Assembly (NCBI GenBank): GCA_011524425.1
Contig: WTKI01000019.1
Span: 3,042 to 11,088 of the forward strand
DNA length: 8,047 bases
DNA from: Altererythrobacter sp.
GTDB lineage: Bacteria > Pseudomonadota > Alphaproteobacteria > Sphingomonadales > Sphingomonadaceae
Direction: 5' to 3'
Positions 1-6,738 of the stretch are shown here, piece by piece (within the stretch, counting starts at the first letter, position 1; the number at the start of each line of letters is the position of its first letter). Made by a program: the position numbers and the translations under genes. The notes under the pieces are model-generated. The model did no database searches. It was not told where the DNA came from and was given only the letters and a program-made list of their open reading frames with translations.

Positions 1-386
1 ATGTTGCCTTGGGCGGCGCCATTGGCGCTGTCCTGCGCTATCAAACCGGCCGTATGATGACAGGCTGGCTGGGCGCGCCTGCGATGACGCAATTTCCCTG
101 GGCGACGCTCGCAGTCAACGCTGCAGGTAGTCTTCTTATGGGCTTGCTTTGGGGTTGGCTCGCAATGCGCGGGGGGAGCGATCCTGCATCCACGGACCAA
201 TTGCGACTGCTGCTCGCTACGGGCCTCCTAGGCGGGTTTACGACATTCTCTGCTTTCAGCTTGGAAATGATCGTGATGATTGAGCGTGGGCAATACCTGT
301 TTGCATCGCTTTACCTGATCCTTTCGATCTGTCTGGCGTTGAGCGCTTTGATGTTCGGCGTCACTTTCATGAGGCTGTTTCAATGA
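1..386 (+). CDS. crcB: Fluoride ion channel CrcB/FluC, 5'-truncated by the window edge
   Basis: Partial gene: the reading frame enters at base 3 and the true start lies upstream. FluC proteins are small four-helix inner-membrane channels that work as dual-topology dimers and let fluoride leave the cytoplasm. Visible family marks are the N-terminal GGAIGAVLRY segment (bases 12-41), the pore asparagine in AVNAAGS (codon 117-119) and the GLLGGFTTFSAFSLE stretch (about 213-257), whose TTFS matches the conserved phenylalanine-box region. Four hydrophobic segments fit the family topology, and only a few N-terminal residues appear to be missing. Its TGA stop (384-386) overlaps the ATG of the pseudouridine synthase gene as ATGA. 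A fluoride riboswitch, if there is one, would lie outside the window. Family assignment is secure; substrate is from family knowledge. Confidence 0.95.
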   Translation, partial: VALGGAIGAVLRYQTGRMMTGWLGAPAMTQFPWATLAVNAAGSLLMGLLWGWLAMRGGSDPASTDQLRLLLATGLLGGFTTFSAFSLEMIVMIERGQYLFASLYLILSICLALSALMFGVTFMRLFQ

Positions 387-1570
387 GCGGGTCCGGCGCC
401 AGCGCTGAAGTGCGCCAGTTTACTGTCGGCGAGGATGATGACGGGATACGTCTGGACCGCTGGTTTAAGCGCAATTTGCCGCAAATCGGCTTTGGCATGG
501 TGTCCAAATGGGCCCGCACTGGCCAAGTCCGGGTCGATGGCAAGCGGGCTAAGCCTGATGACCGGCTGCAAGCAGGGCAAGTGCTCCGTGTGCCGCCGGG
601 CGGAGAGAGCTCTGGCGGGCGAAAGCCAAAGGAACGGCGTCCGCTAAGCGAGGACGAAATTGCCTCGGCGCACGACATGGTGATCACGCAAACGCCCTCT
701 GCAATTGTACTCAACAAGCCACCAGGTCTTGCCACACAAGGCGGAAGCAAGACGACCCGCCATGTTGATGGATTGCTAGATGCATTTGTCGAAGACGAGG
801 AAGCGCCGCGCCCTCGGCTTGTTCACCGGCTCGACAAAGACACTTCGGGTGTATTGCTCATTGCCAAAACTCCGGGCAGCGCAGCCCATTTTTCCAAGCG
901 TTTTTCCGGACGCAGTGCGCGCAAGGTCTACTGGGCACTGGTTGTCGGAGTGCCAGAGGTTCTGGAAGGGACAATCGACGCGCCGCTCGCCAAACAGCCC
1001 GGCACGGGCGGCGAGAAAATGCATGTCGATGAGGACAACGGGGCAAGCGCGAAAACCAAATACCGCGTAGTCGACAAAGCAGGTCACAAAGCCGCTTGGG
1101 TTGAACTGGAGCCCCTGACGGGGCGCACTCACCAATTGCGCGTGCATCTGGCTGCAATTGGCCATCCGATCGTTGGCGATGGCAAATATGGCGGTAAAGA
1201 TGCCTTCCTCACAGGCAGCATCAGCCGCAAGATGCATTTGCACGCCCGAAGGCTGCGGATCGATGCGCCTAAGTCAGACGGTGGCAACAAGATCGATGTG
1301 ACAGCCCCTCTGCCCGAGCATTTTGCGCAAAGCCTCGAGCAGCTGGGTTTTGACGAAAGCATGAGCAAGGCCAAGCCGCTCAATTTCGATCCGCCTGAGC
1401 GGACCCCTGCAGAAAAGAAAAAGGCAGCGCGCGCGCATGCCAAGCAATACCGCAAAGCCCGTAAGGGCGAGCGCCGCGCACGCGGGCCAGAAGCACAAGG
1501 CAAGCTCGGCAAGAAATCAGGCGGTAGACCGGCACGGAAGAAAAGCCCGGCAAAGGGCCGCCGCAAGTGA
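383..1570 (+). CDS. rluC: RluC-like 23S rRNA pseudouridine synthase (RluA family)
   Basis: 395 residues. The enzyme isomerises specific uridines in 23S rRNA to pseudouridine. An S4 RNA-binding domain spans about residues 14-72, with the VRVDGKRAKPDDRLQAGQ element typical of RluC. The catalytic domain spans about 97-320 and contains RLVHRLDKDTSG (145-156) with the catalytic aspartate D151, then GRTHQLRVHLAAIGHPIVGD (247-266). The S4 sequence favours RluC over RluD, but sequence inspection alone does not settle the target uridines. After the catalytic fold comes a tail of about 55 residues (341-395) in which 23 are lysine or arginine; it probably binds RNA and is longer than in E. coli RluC. 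The ATG at 383 overlaps the crcB stop and has no clear Shine-Dalgarno sequence, consistent with translational coupling. The gene ends in a GTGA overlap with the HAD gene. Confidence 0.93.
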   Translation: MSGSGASAEVRQFTVGEDDDGIRLDRWFKRNLPQIGFGMVSKWARTGQVRVDGKRAKPDDRLQAGQVLRVPPGGESSGGRKPKERRPLSEDEIASAHDMVITQTPSAIVLNKPPGLATQGGSKTTRHVDGLLDAFVEDEEAPRPRLVHRLDKDTSGVLLIAKTPGSAAHFSKRFSGRSARKVYWALVVGVPEVLEGTIDAPLAKQPGTGGEKMHVDEDNGASAKTKYRVVDKAGHKAAWVELEPLTGRTHQLRVHLAAIGHPIVGDGKYGGKDAFLTGSISRKMHLHARRLRIDAPKSDGGNKIDVTAPLPEHFAQSLEQLGFDESMSKAKPLNFDPPERTPAEKKKAARAHAKQYRKARKGERRARGPEAQGKLGKKSGGRPARKKSPAKGRRK

Positions 1571-2217
1571 CAATTCGACTTGCCATTTTCGATTGCGACG
1601 GCACGCTGGTCGACGGGCAAGCCGCAGTGTGCGACGCGATGGAAGCGGGCTTTGCCGCAGCGCAGTTGCCTGTGCCTGAAAGGCATGAAATCCGTCGCAT
1701 TGTCGGCCTCAGCCTTCCGCAAGCCATTGGCATACTCGCACCGCAAGCAAGCCAAGAGCAGCGCGCGCTGGCCGTCCAGGCCTACAAAGACAGCTTTTTC
1801 AACACACGCCAAACAGGCCAGTTGCACGAGCCATTGTTCGACGGGATTGAAGCCTTGCTGCGTCAGCTTCATGCAGATGACTGGCAACTTGCCGTCGCTA
1901 CAGGCAAGTCTGATCGTGGGCTACAGGGCTGTCTTGAGATGCACGGGCTGAGCGACCTTTTCATCTCTCTTCAGACCGCTGACCGCCACCCTTCCAAACC
2001 CCATCCATCCATGATCGAGCAATGCCTTGCGGATGCAGGGGCGCGGACGGACAATACAGTCATGATCGGCGATACGACCTTCGATATCGATATGGCTGTC
2101 AATGCAGGTGTGCGAGCGATCGGCGTTGACTGGGGCTATCATACCAAAGACGAACTGCTTTCCGCCGGAGCCGTTGCGGTCGCTGAGGATGCCCAGCATT
2201 TGGGGTCTCTCTTGTGA
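1567..2217 (+). CDS. HAD-superfamily hydrolase, phosphoglycolate phosphatase-like
   Basis: 216 residues from a GTG start inside the GTGA overlap with the upstream stop. All four HAD motifs are present: motif I FDCDGTLVD with nucleophile D9 and acid/base D11, motif II threonine T112 in ATGKSD, motif III lysine K144 in SKPHP, and motif IV GDTTFDIDMA with D169 and D173. The helical insert between motifs I and II is a type C1 cap, as in Gph/PGP-like phosphatases. The soluble cytoplasmic protein should hydrolyse a small phosphate ester with magnesium. The substrate cannot be read from sequence: phosphoglycolate, a nucleotide or a sugar phosphate are all possible. Its place after a pseudouridine synthase might suggest a modified-nucleotide substrate, but that is only a guess. 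No strong ribosome-binding site precedes the start. Confidence 0.9.
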   Translation: MTIRLAIFDCDGTLVDGQAAVCDAMEAGFAAAQLPVPERHEIRRIVGLSLPQAIGILAPQASQEQRALAVQAYKDSFFNTRQTGQLHEPLFDGIEALLRQLHADDWQLAVATGKSDRGLQGCLEMHGLSDLFISLQTADRHPSKPHPSMIEQCLADAGARTDNTVMIGDTTFDIDMAVNAGVRAIGVDWGYHTKDELLSAGAVAVAEDAQHLGSLL

Positions 2218-2453
2218 GTGACCCGGAGAACCCCAATACTGACGCCCATGACACCCTCGCTTTCAAGCGGTTCATGGTGCTCAATCTCATCCGGATTTGC
2301 GGCGTGCTCATCGTGTGCACTGGGATTGCCATTCAAGAACGGTTGATCGCTTTGCCGCCCATCCTCGCTTATGTCCTCGTCATAGCCGGCTTTCTAATCT
2401 TTTTCTTCTTGCCTAATCGCATCGCGAAGGGTTGGCGGAGCGAGGAGCAATGA
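2214..2453 (+). CDS. Small two-span membrane protein of unknown function
   Basis: 79 residues, GTG start in a GTGA overlap with the HAD stop, ending in an ATGA overlap with the ATP12 gene. A polar, acidic N-terminus (1-17) is followed by two hydrophobic segments at about 21-39 and 49-66. A short loop, QERLIALPP, joins them, and the tail is basic then acidic (NRIAKGWRSEEQ). The positive charges in KR (18-19) and in the tail suggest both ends face the cytoplasm, with a short periplasmic loop. I do not recognise a named family. The reading frame is trusted because it is locked by overlaps at both ends and has the composition of a real membrane protein. It sits directly before the F1-ATPase assembly chaperone gene, so a role in membrane energy-complex biogenesis is conceivable but unproven. 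Confidence 0.8.
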   Translation: MSDPENPNTDAHDTLAFKRFMVLNLIRICGVLIVCTGIAIQERLIALPPILAYVLVIAGFLIFFFLPNRIAKGWRSEEQ

Positions 2454-3154
2454 AGCGTTTCTACGAAGAGGTATCCGTCGCCGAGGCGGACGGCGGCTGG
2501 CAAGTCATGCTGGATGGCCGAGGGTTGAAAACTGTCGGCGGCAATCCGCAAATCGTGCCTTCTCAATCCCTTGCATTAGCGCTTGCCCGCGAATGGGATG
2601 AACAAAGCGAGGACTTGGACGTCTCCCGCTTCAAAATGCGCGACACAGCGGATTATGCGATTGAGCATGTCGCTGTGAAACCCGCCGAAGTCATCACCAA
2701 ACTGCTTGGTTACGCGGAAACAGACACGCTGTGCTACCGCGCTGATCCCGAAGAACCGCTTTACAACAAGCAATTGGAAGTGTGGGAACCGATTGTCACC
2801 CGGTTTGAAGAGCTCGAGAGTATCAAGCTGGTGCGCGTCTCCGGGATCATGCACCGCGATCAGGATGCGGAAGCGCTGGCCAGTTTGCGCGAGAGGCTTG
2901 GAAGCTTTGATCCGTTTGAGCTTGCCGGGCTCGAATTGCTCGCTTCGCTTGCTGCCTCGCTCGTGATTGCTTTGGAGGTGCATCGGCCCGGGAGCGATCC
3001 GGAAGTGTTGTGGCGAGCGGCCAGTCTGGAAGAAGAATGGCAGGCTGATCTTTGGGGGCGTGATGCTCAGGCAGAAGAACGCAGGGCAGAGCGCAGAAGC
3101 GCGTTTCTCACCGCTGCAGAGTGGTTGCTTTTGCTTGAAGGCGAAACCGCTTAA
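2450..3154 (+). CDS. atp12: ATP12-family F1F0 ATP synthase assembly chaperone
   Basis: 234 residues from the ATG at 2450. An in-frame TTG at 2432 would add six residues but is disfavoured: the ATG forms an ATGA overlap with the upstream stop and has GAGGAG just upstream (2442-2447). In mitochondria ATP12 binds the free F1 alpha subunit and keeps it from aggregating before F1 assembly; alphaproteobacterial homologues are presumed to do the same in the cytoplasm. Family marks are the opening KRFYEEVSVAEADGGWQVML, the LDGR element (21-24), ALAREWDEQ (44-52), TDTLCYRAD (91-99) and the C-terminal LEEEWQADLWGRDAQAEE (193-210). Length is normal for the bacterial family. It is last in the + strand operon; its stop lies 3 bases from the stop of the convergent lipoprotein gene. 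Confidence 0.93.
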   Translation: MKRFYEEVSVAEADGGWQVMLDGRGLKTVGGNPQIVPSQSLALALAREWDEQSEDLDVSRFKMRDTADYAIEHVAVKPAEVITKLLGYAETDTLCYRADPEEPLYNKQLEVWEPIVTRFEELESIKLVRVSGIMHRDQDAEALASLRERLGSFDPFELAGLELLASLAASLVIALEVHRPGSDPEVLWRAASLEEEWQADLWGRDAQAEERRAERRSAFLTAAEWLLLLEGETA

Positions 3155-3165
3155 CGGTTACTCGC
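3141..3165. terminator. Imperfect hairpin spanning the convergent stop codons
   Basis: Bases 3141-3149 pair with 3155-3165: GCGA and AACCG on the left, CGGTT and TCGC on the right, with a two-base bulge (3160-3161) and the loop CTTAA. This gives nine base pairs covering both the ATP12 TAA and the lipoprotein TAA. It could act as a weak bidirectional terminator between two operons with no intergenic room. No T-tract follows on either strand, so an intrinsic terminator is doubtful and the pairing may be chance. Confidence 0.25.
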
Positions 3166-3790
3166 CAGCAGCTTCGCTCGGCGGTTCTTCGCTCAACCAA
3201 TTGGCCACTTGCCGTGCAACATCATTGGCAGCCCGGTTAAGCGCGGGGCCGACAGAGCCTGCGTCTGCAAGAACGCCTGCTTCCACCGCTTCAAAACGCC
3301 GGGTTTCCACATTGCCCTTAGCGCCGCTTTTGATGGCATCGTACCGCACCACAACGCTGGAGGACCTCGCATCATAGCCAAACGCGCGCAAAGTCCCGCG
3401 CAAATGGCTATCAGCAAAAAGGCTGGGGTCATCGCCATCTATCACCAGCTGGCCTGTCTCCACACGGATGGTTTCTGCCACGACCCGGCGGAACAGCCGC
3501 GCAGGCTTTTCCACCCATACAGCGTCTGCAACATAGGCGATGGTCGCATCATCAACCTGCACAGGAATACGCAAGACATCGATCGATGCAGGGGCCTCGG
3601 GAACATGAACCGCAAGCGTATCTGCCTGCGTTCCCGCATGGGCAGAGCCCGCAGGTGCAGTCACTTCAGAACTTAGCGTAACAAGGCTTGACGGAGGCTC
3701 GCCGCCACCTCCCAGGCTGACGCAACCGGTCAAAGCCAATGCCGATCCGAGCATTGCGACAGTTCGGCAAAAGGTCATCGGATTGCTCAT
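3158..3790 (-). CDS. ABC-type transport auxiliary lipoprotein (PqiC-like)
   Basis: 210 residues. The N-terminus is a lipoprotein signal: a short n-region with one arginine, hydrophobic VAMLGSALAL, then the lipobox LTGC with the acylated cysteine at C23. The mature part matches the ABC_trans_aux family, with the stretch DDATIAYVADAVWVEKPARL (80-99) followed by FRRVVAETI. Members are outer-membrane lipoproteins that partner MCE-protein transporters such as PqiABC. Here the protein probably docks the inner-membrane MlaFED-type complex to the outer membrane. The residues after C23 (VSL) contain no aspartate at +2, in keeping with outer-membrane sorting, although that rule comes from E. coli. The ATG overlaps the mlaD stop as ATGA (3787-3790) and no separate Shine-Dalgarno is seen, so translation is probably coupled. 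Confidence 0.88.
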   Translation of the reverse strand: MSNPMTFCRTVAMLGSALALTGCVSLGGGGEPPSSLVTLSSEVTAPAGSAHAGTQADTLAVHVPEAPASIDVLRIPVQVDDATIAYVADAVWVEKPARLFRRVVAETIRVETGQLVIDGDDPSLFADSHLRGTLRAFGYDARSSSVVVRYDAIKSGAKGNVETRRFEAVEAGVLADAGSVGPALNRAANDVARQVANWLSEEPPSEAAGE

Positions 3791-4734
3791 GGCTCATAAT
3801 CCGGCAATGTCTGACCTCCGATCAGAGCGCCGGCCCCCTGGTTCTCGATTTTCTCTGTAATGTTGCGCAGCGCTTTGCTGGTAGCGCGCAGATCACGCAA
3901 AGTCGCATCAGCGGCTGGCAATGTGCTTTGTGACAGCTGGCGCGCCGCAGGTCTTGTGTCTTCCAGTGTCTCTGACAAGGACAGCGCAGCCGCATTGGCA
4001 GAGCGCAGGGTCCCGCGAAGCTCCTCTGTGAGAGCAGCGCCTTCCTGATTGAGCAGCCTGTCCGTTGAAAGCGTAACCTGTTCGAATGCATCCAATGCTT
4101 CGCCAGCTTCGCGCAGCGTGGTCTCAAGCTCTGCCAGCGTTCCTTCAATCTGCGGTGCAGAGTTGGCCAGACTTTCTGACACACGGTTCGTGTTGGCCAG
4201 AATGCCAGAAATGTTGTCCTGGTTTTCCTCGTCCAGCACCTGCGTCAGCCGCTCTGTCAGCGTGGCCAGCCGTTCAAGCAGCAATGGCGCATTGGCAAGG
4301 ATTTCTCCAAAACCGCCTGGCTTTGGCGGGATCACCGGCACGCCATCAGGGCATGCGGTTGTCTCGCAAGAGATCGGTGGGGCGTCTTTCACAGCGCCAT
4401 CAAGCAGGATGGTAGAGACACCTGTAAAGCTCGCTTGAACAGTTGCTGTGGTTCCCACCAGAATTGGGACTTCATCATCTACGGTAATGCGCACCCGCAC
4501 AAATTCCGGGTCTTGCGGCCACAGTTTGATCGTGGAAACCTGCCCTACAGGAACACCGGAAAAGCTTACCTGACTGCCATTGGCCAGCCCTTCAACCGAT
4601 TGATTGAAAAGGATGTCATATTCACTCTGCGCGCCTTGGCCCAGCCGCGCAATCCAGACGATTGCTCCAGCAAGAATGGCCAGCAGCAATATTGTGACAG
4701 CCCCGACCCAGACAAAGTTTGCACGTGTTTCCAT
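3787..4734 (-). CDS. mlaD: MlaD-like MCE-domain lipid transport protein
   Basis: 315 residues. A single N-terminal membrane anchor (about 8-29, after METRANF) is followed by one MCE domain at about 39-115, with FSGVPVGQVSTIKL (58-71) and ASFTGVSTILLDG (101-113) as recognisable strands. MCE proteins form hexameric rings in the periplasm with a hydrophobic pore for phospholipid. A proline-rich linker containing two cysteines (C123, C128) leads into a long, mostly helical region (about 140-300) with heptad-like LATLTERLTQVLDEE patterns. That region could extend the pore as a coiled-coil barrel. The protein is much longer than E. coli MlaD because of this tail, and resembles the single-MCE proteins of MlaFED-like operons in alphaproteobacteria. 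A 70-base gap separates it from mlaF, and its stop overlaps the lipoprotein start. Function is inferred from the family and the operon. Confidence 0.92.
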   Translation of the reverse strand: METRANFVWVGAVTILLLAILAGAIVWIARLGQGAQSEYDILFNQSVEGLANGSQVSFSGVPVGQVSTIKLWPQDPEFVRVRITVDDEVPILVGTTATVQASFTGVSTILLDGAVKDAPPISCETTACPDGVPVIPPKPGGFGEILANAPLLLERLATLTERLTQVLDEENQDNISGILANTNRVSESLANSAPQIEGTLAELETTLREAGEALDAFEQVTLSTDRLLNQEGAALTEELRGTLRSANAAALSLSETLEDTRPAARQLSQSTLPAADATLRDLRATSKALRNITEKIENQGAGALIGGQTLPDYEP

Positions 4735-4737
4735 CGC

Positions 4738-4800
4738 TTAGCTCTTATCTGCGGACATAGCGGGCTTGTCCAATTGTTTGATGCAGCTTGCTGAGGACAT
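4738..4800 (-). CDS. Possible 20-codon micro-ORF between mlaF and mlaD
   Basis: Reading leftward, an ATG at 4800-4798 opens 20 codons (beginning MSSASCIKQLDK) and closes with TAA at 4740-4738, three bases before the mlaD ATG. A GAGGGG sequence (4814-4809) lies 8 bases before the start, at normal Shine-Dalgarno spacing, inside the last codons of mlaF. The mlaF stop is four bases from this ATG. The peptide has no membrane segment or recognisable motif. It may act only to carry ribosomes from mlaF to mlaD, or it may not be translated at all. Chance is a serious alternative at this length. Confidence 0.25.
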   Translation of the reverse strand: MSSASCIKQLDKPAMSADKS

Positions 4801-4804
4801 CTGA

Positions 4805-5626
4805 CTAACCCCTCGCCTGCGTCGCTTGCGCCGCGCGGCCGCGCGGTCCGTTGAAATAGTCCTGAATCCACGGGTGATCATATTGCATCAGCCGTTCGAC
4901 AGTATCGACTGCAATAACACGCTGATCGGCAAGCACCGCCACGCGGTCGCAAATTTCGTGCAGCGTATCCAAGTCATGCGTGATGAGGAACACTGTAAGG
5001 CCCAGCGTTTCCTGCAATTCCTTGGTCTGGCGATCAAAGGCTGCTGCGCCAATCGGATCGAGGCCAGCGGTGGGTTCATCTAGAAACAACAGCTCTGGAT
5101 CCAGCGCCAACGCCCTTGCAAGACCGGCCCGCTTCTTCATCCCGCCAGATAGTTCAGACGGAAACTTATCGACCGCTTCTTCCGGTAGGCCCGACATACA
5201 CACTTTGTATCGCGCTATTTCCTCGCGCAGTTCCGGCTCGATCTCAGGATAAAACTGCTTCAGAGGCACTTCGACATTCTCGCCCACTGTGAGGGTAGAG
5301 AAGAGCGCGCCGCCTTGGAACAACACCCCCCAGCGGCTGCGCACGCCGATATCTTCATCCGGATCTGCGTCAGTAATTGATCGGCCAAACACTTTGACGT
5401 CACCCGCGCTAGGTGTTTGCAAGCCGATGATACTGCGCATCAGCACTGATTTGCCTGTGCCAGAGCCGCCGACGACCCCGAGGATTTCACCGCGCCTGAC
5501 TTGCAAGTCGAGATTATCGTGAACGGTCTGCACGCCAAAGCGATTGACCAACCCTGAAACTTCGACCGGAAATTCGCCGCGAAAGCGCTCATGCTCGCCC
5601 GGGGTATGATTGCCGTTGCGCGCCAT
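4805..5626 (-). CDS. mlaF: MlaF-like ABC transporter ATP-binding protein
   Basis: 273 residues from the ATG at 5626. The frame stays open upstream into mlaE, but that extension is low-complexity shadow sequence; the chosen start forms a TGATG stop/start junction with mlaE and has a G-rich stretch just upstream. This cytoplasmic ATPase drives the permease of the phospholipid transporter. The nucleotide-binding parts are complete: Walker A GGSGTGKS (53-60), Q-loop Q104 in VLFQGGALFS, signature LSGGM (159-163) followed by KKR as is typical of MlaF, Walker B LLFLDEP (179-185) with catalytic E184, D-loop TAGLDP, and the H-loop histidine H217 in ITHD. The tail after about residue 245 (HPWIQDYFNGPRGRAAQ) matches the C-terminal region that contacts a neighbouring subunit in MlaF. 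No key residue is missing. Confidence 0.95.
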   Translation of the reverse strand: MARNGNHTPGEHERFRGEFPVEVSGLVNRFGVQTVHDNLDLQVRRGEILGVVGGSGTGKSVLMRSIIGLQTPSAGDVKVFGRSITDADPDEDIGVRSRWGVLFQGGALFSTLTVGENVEVPLKQFYPEIEPELREEIARYKVCMSGLPEEAVDKFPSELSGGMKKRAGLARALALDPELLFLDEPTAGLDPIGAAAFDRQTKELQETLGLTVFLITHDLDTLHEICDRVAVLADQRVIAVDTVERLMQYDHPWIQDYFNGPRGRAAQATQARG

Positions 5627-6738
5627 CAGCCCCACCCGATCTCTGTGAAGAACACTGCGAAAAAGGCATCGAGCACAATCACAGCAAAGATAGCGGAGAC
5701 AACAGCCAGCGTGGTTCGCAGGCCAACTTGCTCTGAGTTTCCTTGCACTTGCATACCGTGATAGCATCCGGCGAGCCCGATGATCAGGCCGAATACAGGC
5801 GCTTTTAGCAAGCCTACCCAAAGGTCATAGGTCGGCACAACATCCTCAATCCGCATCAGGAATGTCCAAAAGGGGATGCCCAGCAACAAATCGCCGACCA
5901 CAGCGCCGCCAATAATTGCGACGACCGCTGAATAGAAGCCAAGCAAAGGCATCATCACAACCGATGCGAGAATGCGCGGGATCACCAGCGCTTCAACCGG
6001 AGAGATGCCGATGGTGCGCATCGCGTCGACTTCTTCTGTCAGCTTCATTGTGCCGATTTGCGCAGCAAAGGCAGAGCCGGACCGCCCTGCTACCATGATC
6101 GCAGTCATTAGCACGCCAAGCTCGCGCAGAGTGATCCGGCCGACCAGATTCACTGTCAGCGTTTCTGCGCCGAACTGCGCGAGCTGAACCGCTCCTTGTT
6201 GCGCGATCACAATACCGATCAGAAAGCTCATCAAGCCGATAATAGGTAGAGCAGACACACCGACCAGCTCCAGTTGCCGGACAAAAGCGAGCCAGCGAAA
6301 CCGGCGAGGATTGCGGATAAGGCTGCCGGTTGAAACGAGTATCGCGCCCAAAAAGCTCAACACGCCGACGATACCGGATTGCACCTTAAAGACCTGGAGC
6401 CCGACTTGCTCGCTTGCGCGCTCCCACAAGGGAACAGGCGATGAGGCAAAATCTTCTTCTCCGCCCAGCCCTTGTAAAGCGCTGATCAGCCGGTCTGCGC
6501 GTCCGGATGCCCCGGTGATGGTCGCATCATGCGTATGTGCGAGGCTGGAGGCGAGCCAAGCGCCGACCGTGTCGATTTCGGAGACTTCGCTTAAGTCAAT
6601 GCTCGAAAAAGGGCCTGAAAGCGCGCGTAATTCCTGATCGATCGCGCCGACGCAAGACACTAGATAGGGGCCGCTAAGGATCAAGCGGTCGCCCGCCTGT
6701 CCGTCAGATTCGATCGCATAATGCGCCCCGCCATCCAT
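5626..6738 (-). CDS. mlaE: MlaE-like phospholipid ABC permease with N-terminal STAS domain
   Basis: 370 residues. Residues 1 to about 100 form a STAS-like domain (IDLSEVSEIDTVGAWLASSL, 47-66). Residues about 115-370 are the MlaE permease, with several membrane helices. The conserved family block starts at ELGVLMTAIMVAGRSGSAFA (206-225) and continues to DAMRTIGISPVEALVIPR; GCYHGMQVQGNSEQVGLRTT (324-343) is also typical. In E. coli the STAS protein MlaB is separate and binds MlaF, so the fused domain probably does this job here. The ATG at 6738 is supported by an in-frame TAG only three codons upstream. No clear Shine-Dalgarno is visible, and the operon promoter should lie in 6739-6862. The stop and the mlaF start share one base. 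Confidence 0.94.
   Translation of the reverse strand: MDGGAHYAIESDGQAGDRLILSGPYLVSCVGAIDQELRALSGPFSSIDLSEVSEIDTVGAWLASSLAHTHDATITGASGRADRLISALQGLGGEEDFASSPVPLWERASEQVGLQVFKVQSGIVGVLSFLGAILVSTGSLIRNPRRFRWLAFVRQLELVGVSALPIIGLMSFLIGIVIAQQGAVQLAQFGAETLTVNLVGRITLRELGVLMTAIMVAGRSGSAFAAQIGTMKLTEEVDAMRTIGISPVEALVIPRILASVVMMPLLGFYSAVVAIIGGAVVGDLLLGIPFWTFLMRIEDVVPTYDLWVGLLKAPVFGLIIGLAGCYHGMQVQGNSEQVGLRTTLAVVSAIFAVIVLDAFFAVFFTEIGWG

Noticed and set aside
1129..1887. 252-codon open frame on the - strand across the RluC tail and HAD gene
   Set aside because: It crosses two well-supported genes on the other strand, and its translation is arginine-, alanine- and cysteine-rich without motifs. It is a shadow frame.
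2432..2449. TTG start adding six residues to the ATP12 protein
   Set aside because: The ATG at 2450 gives the family-typical N-terminus, overlaps the upstream stop, and has GAGGAG just ahead of it.
4049..4438. 129-codon serine-rich frame on the + strand opposite mlaD
   Set aside because: The serine richness comes from the reverse complement of the helical mlaD tail codons. No domain or ribosome-binding site supports it.
5627..5821. 65-residue N-terminal extension of MlaF in the open frame upstream of 5626
   Set aside because: It lies wholly inside the mlaE coding region, is rich in cysteine and arginine, and resembles no MlaF N-terminus. The ATG at 5626 has a TGATG junction.
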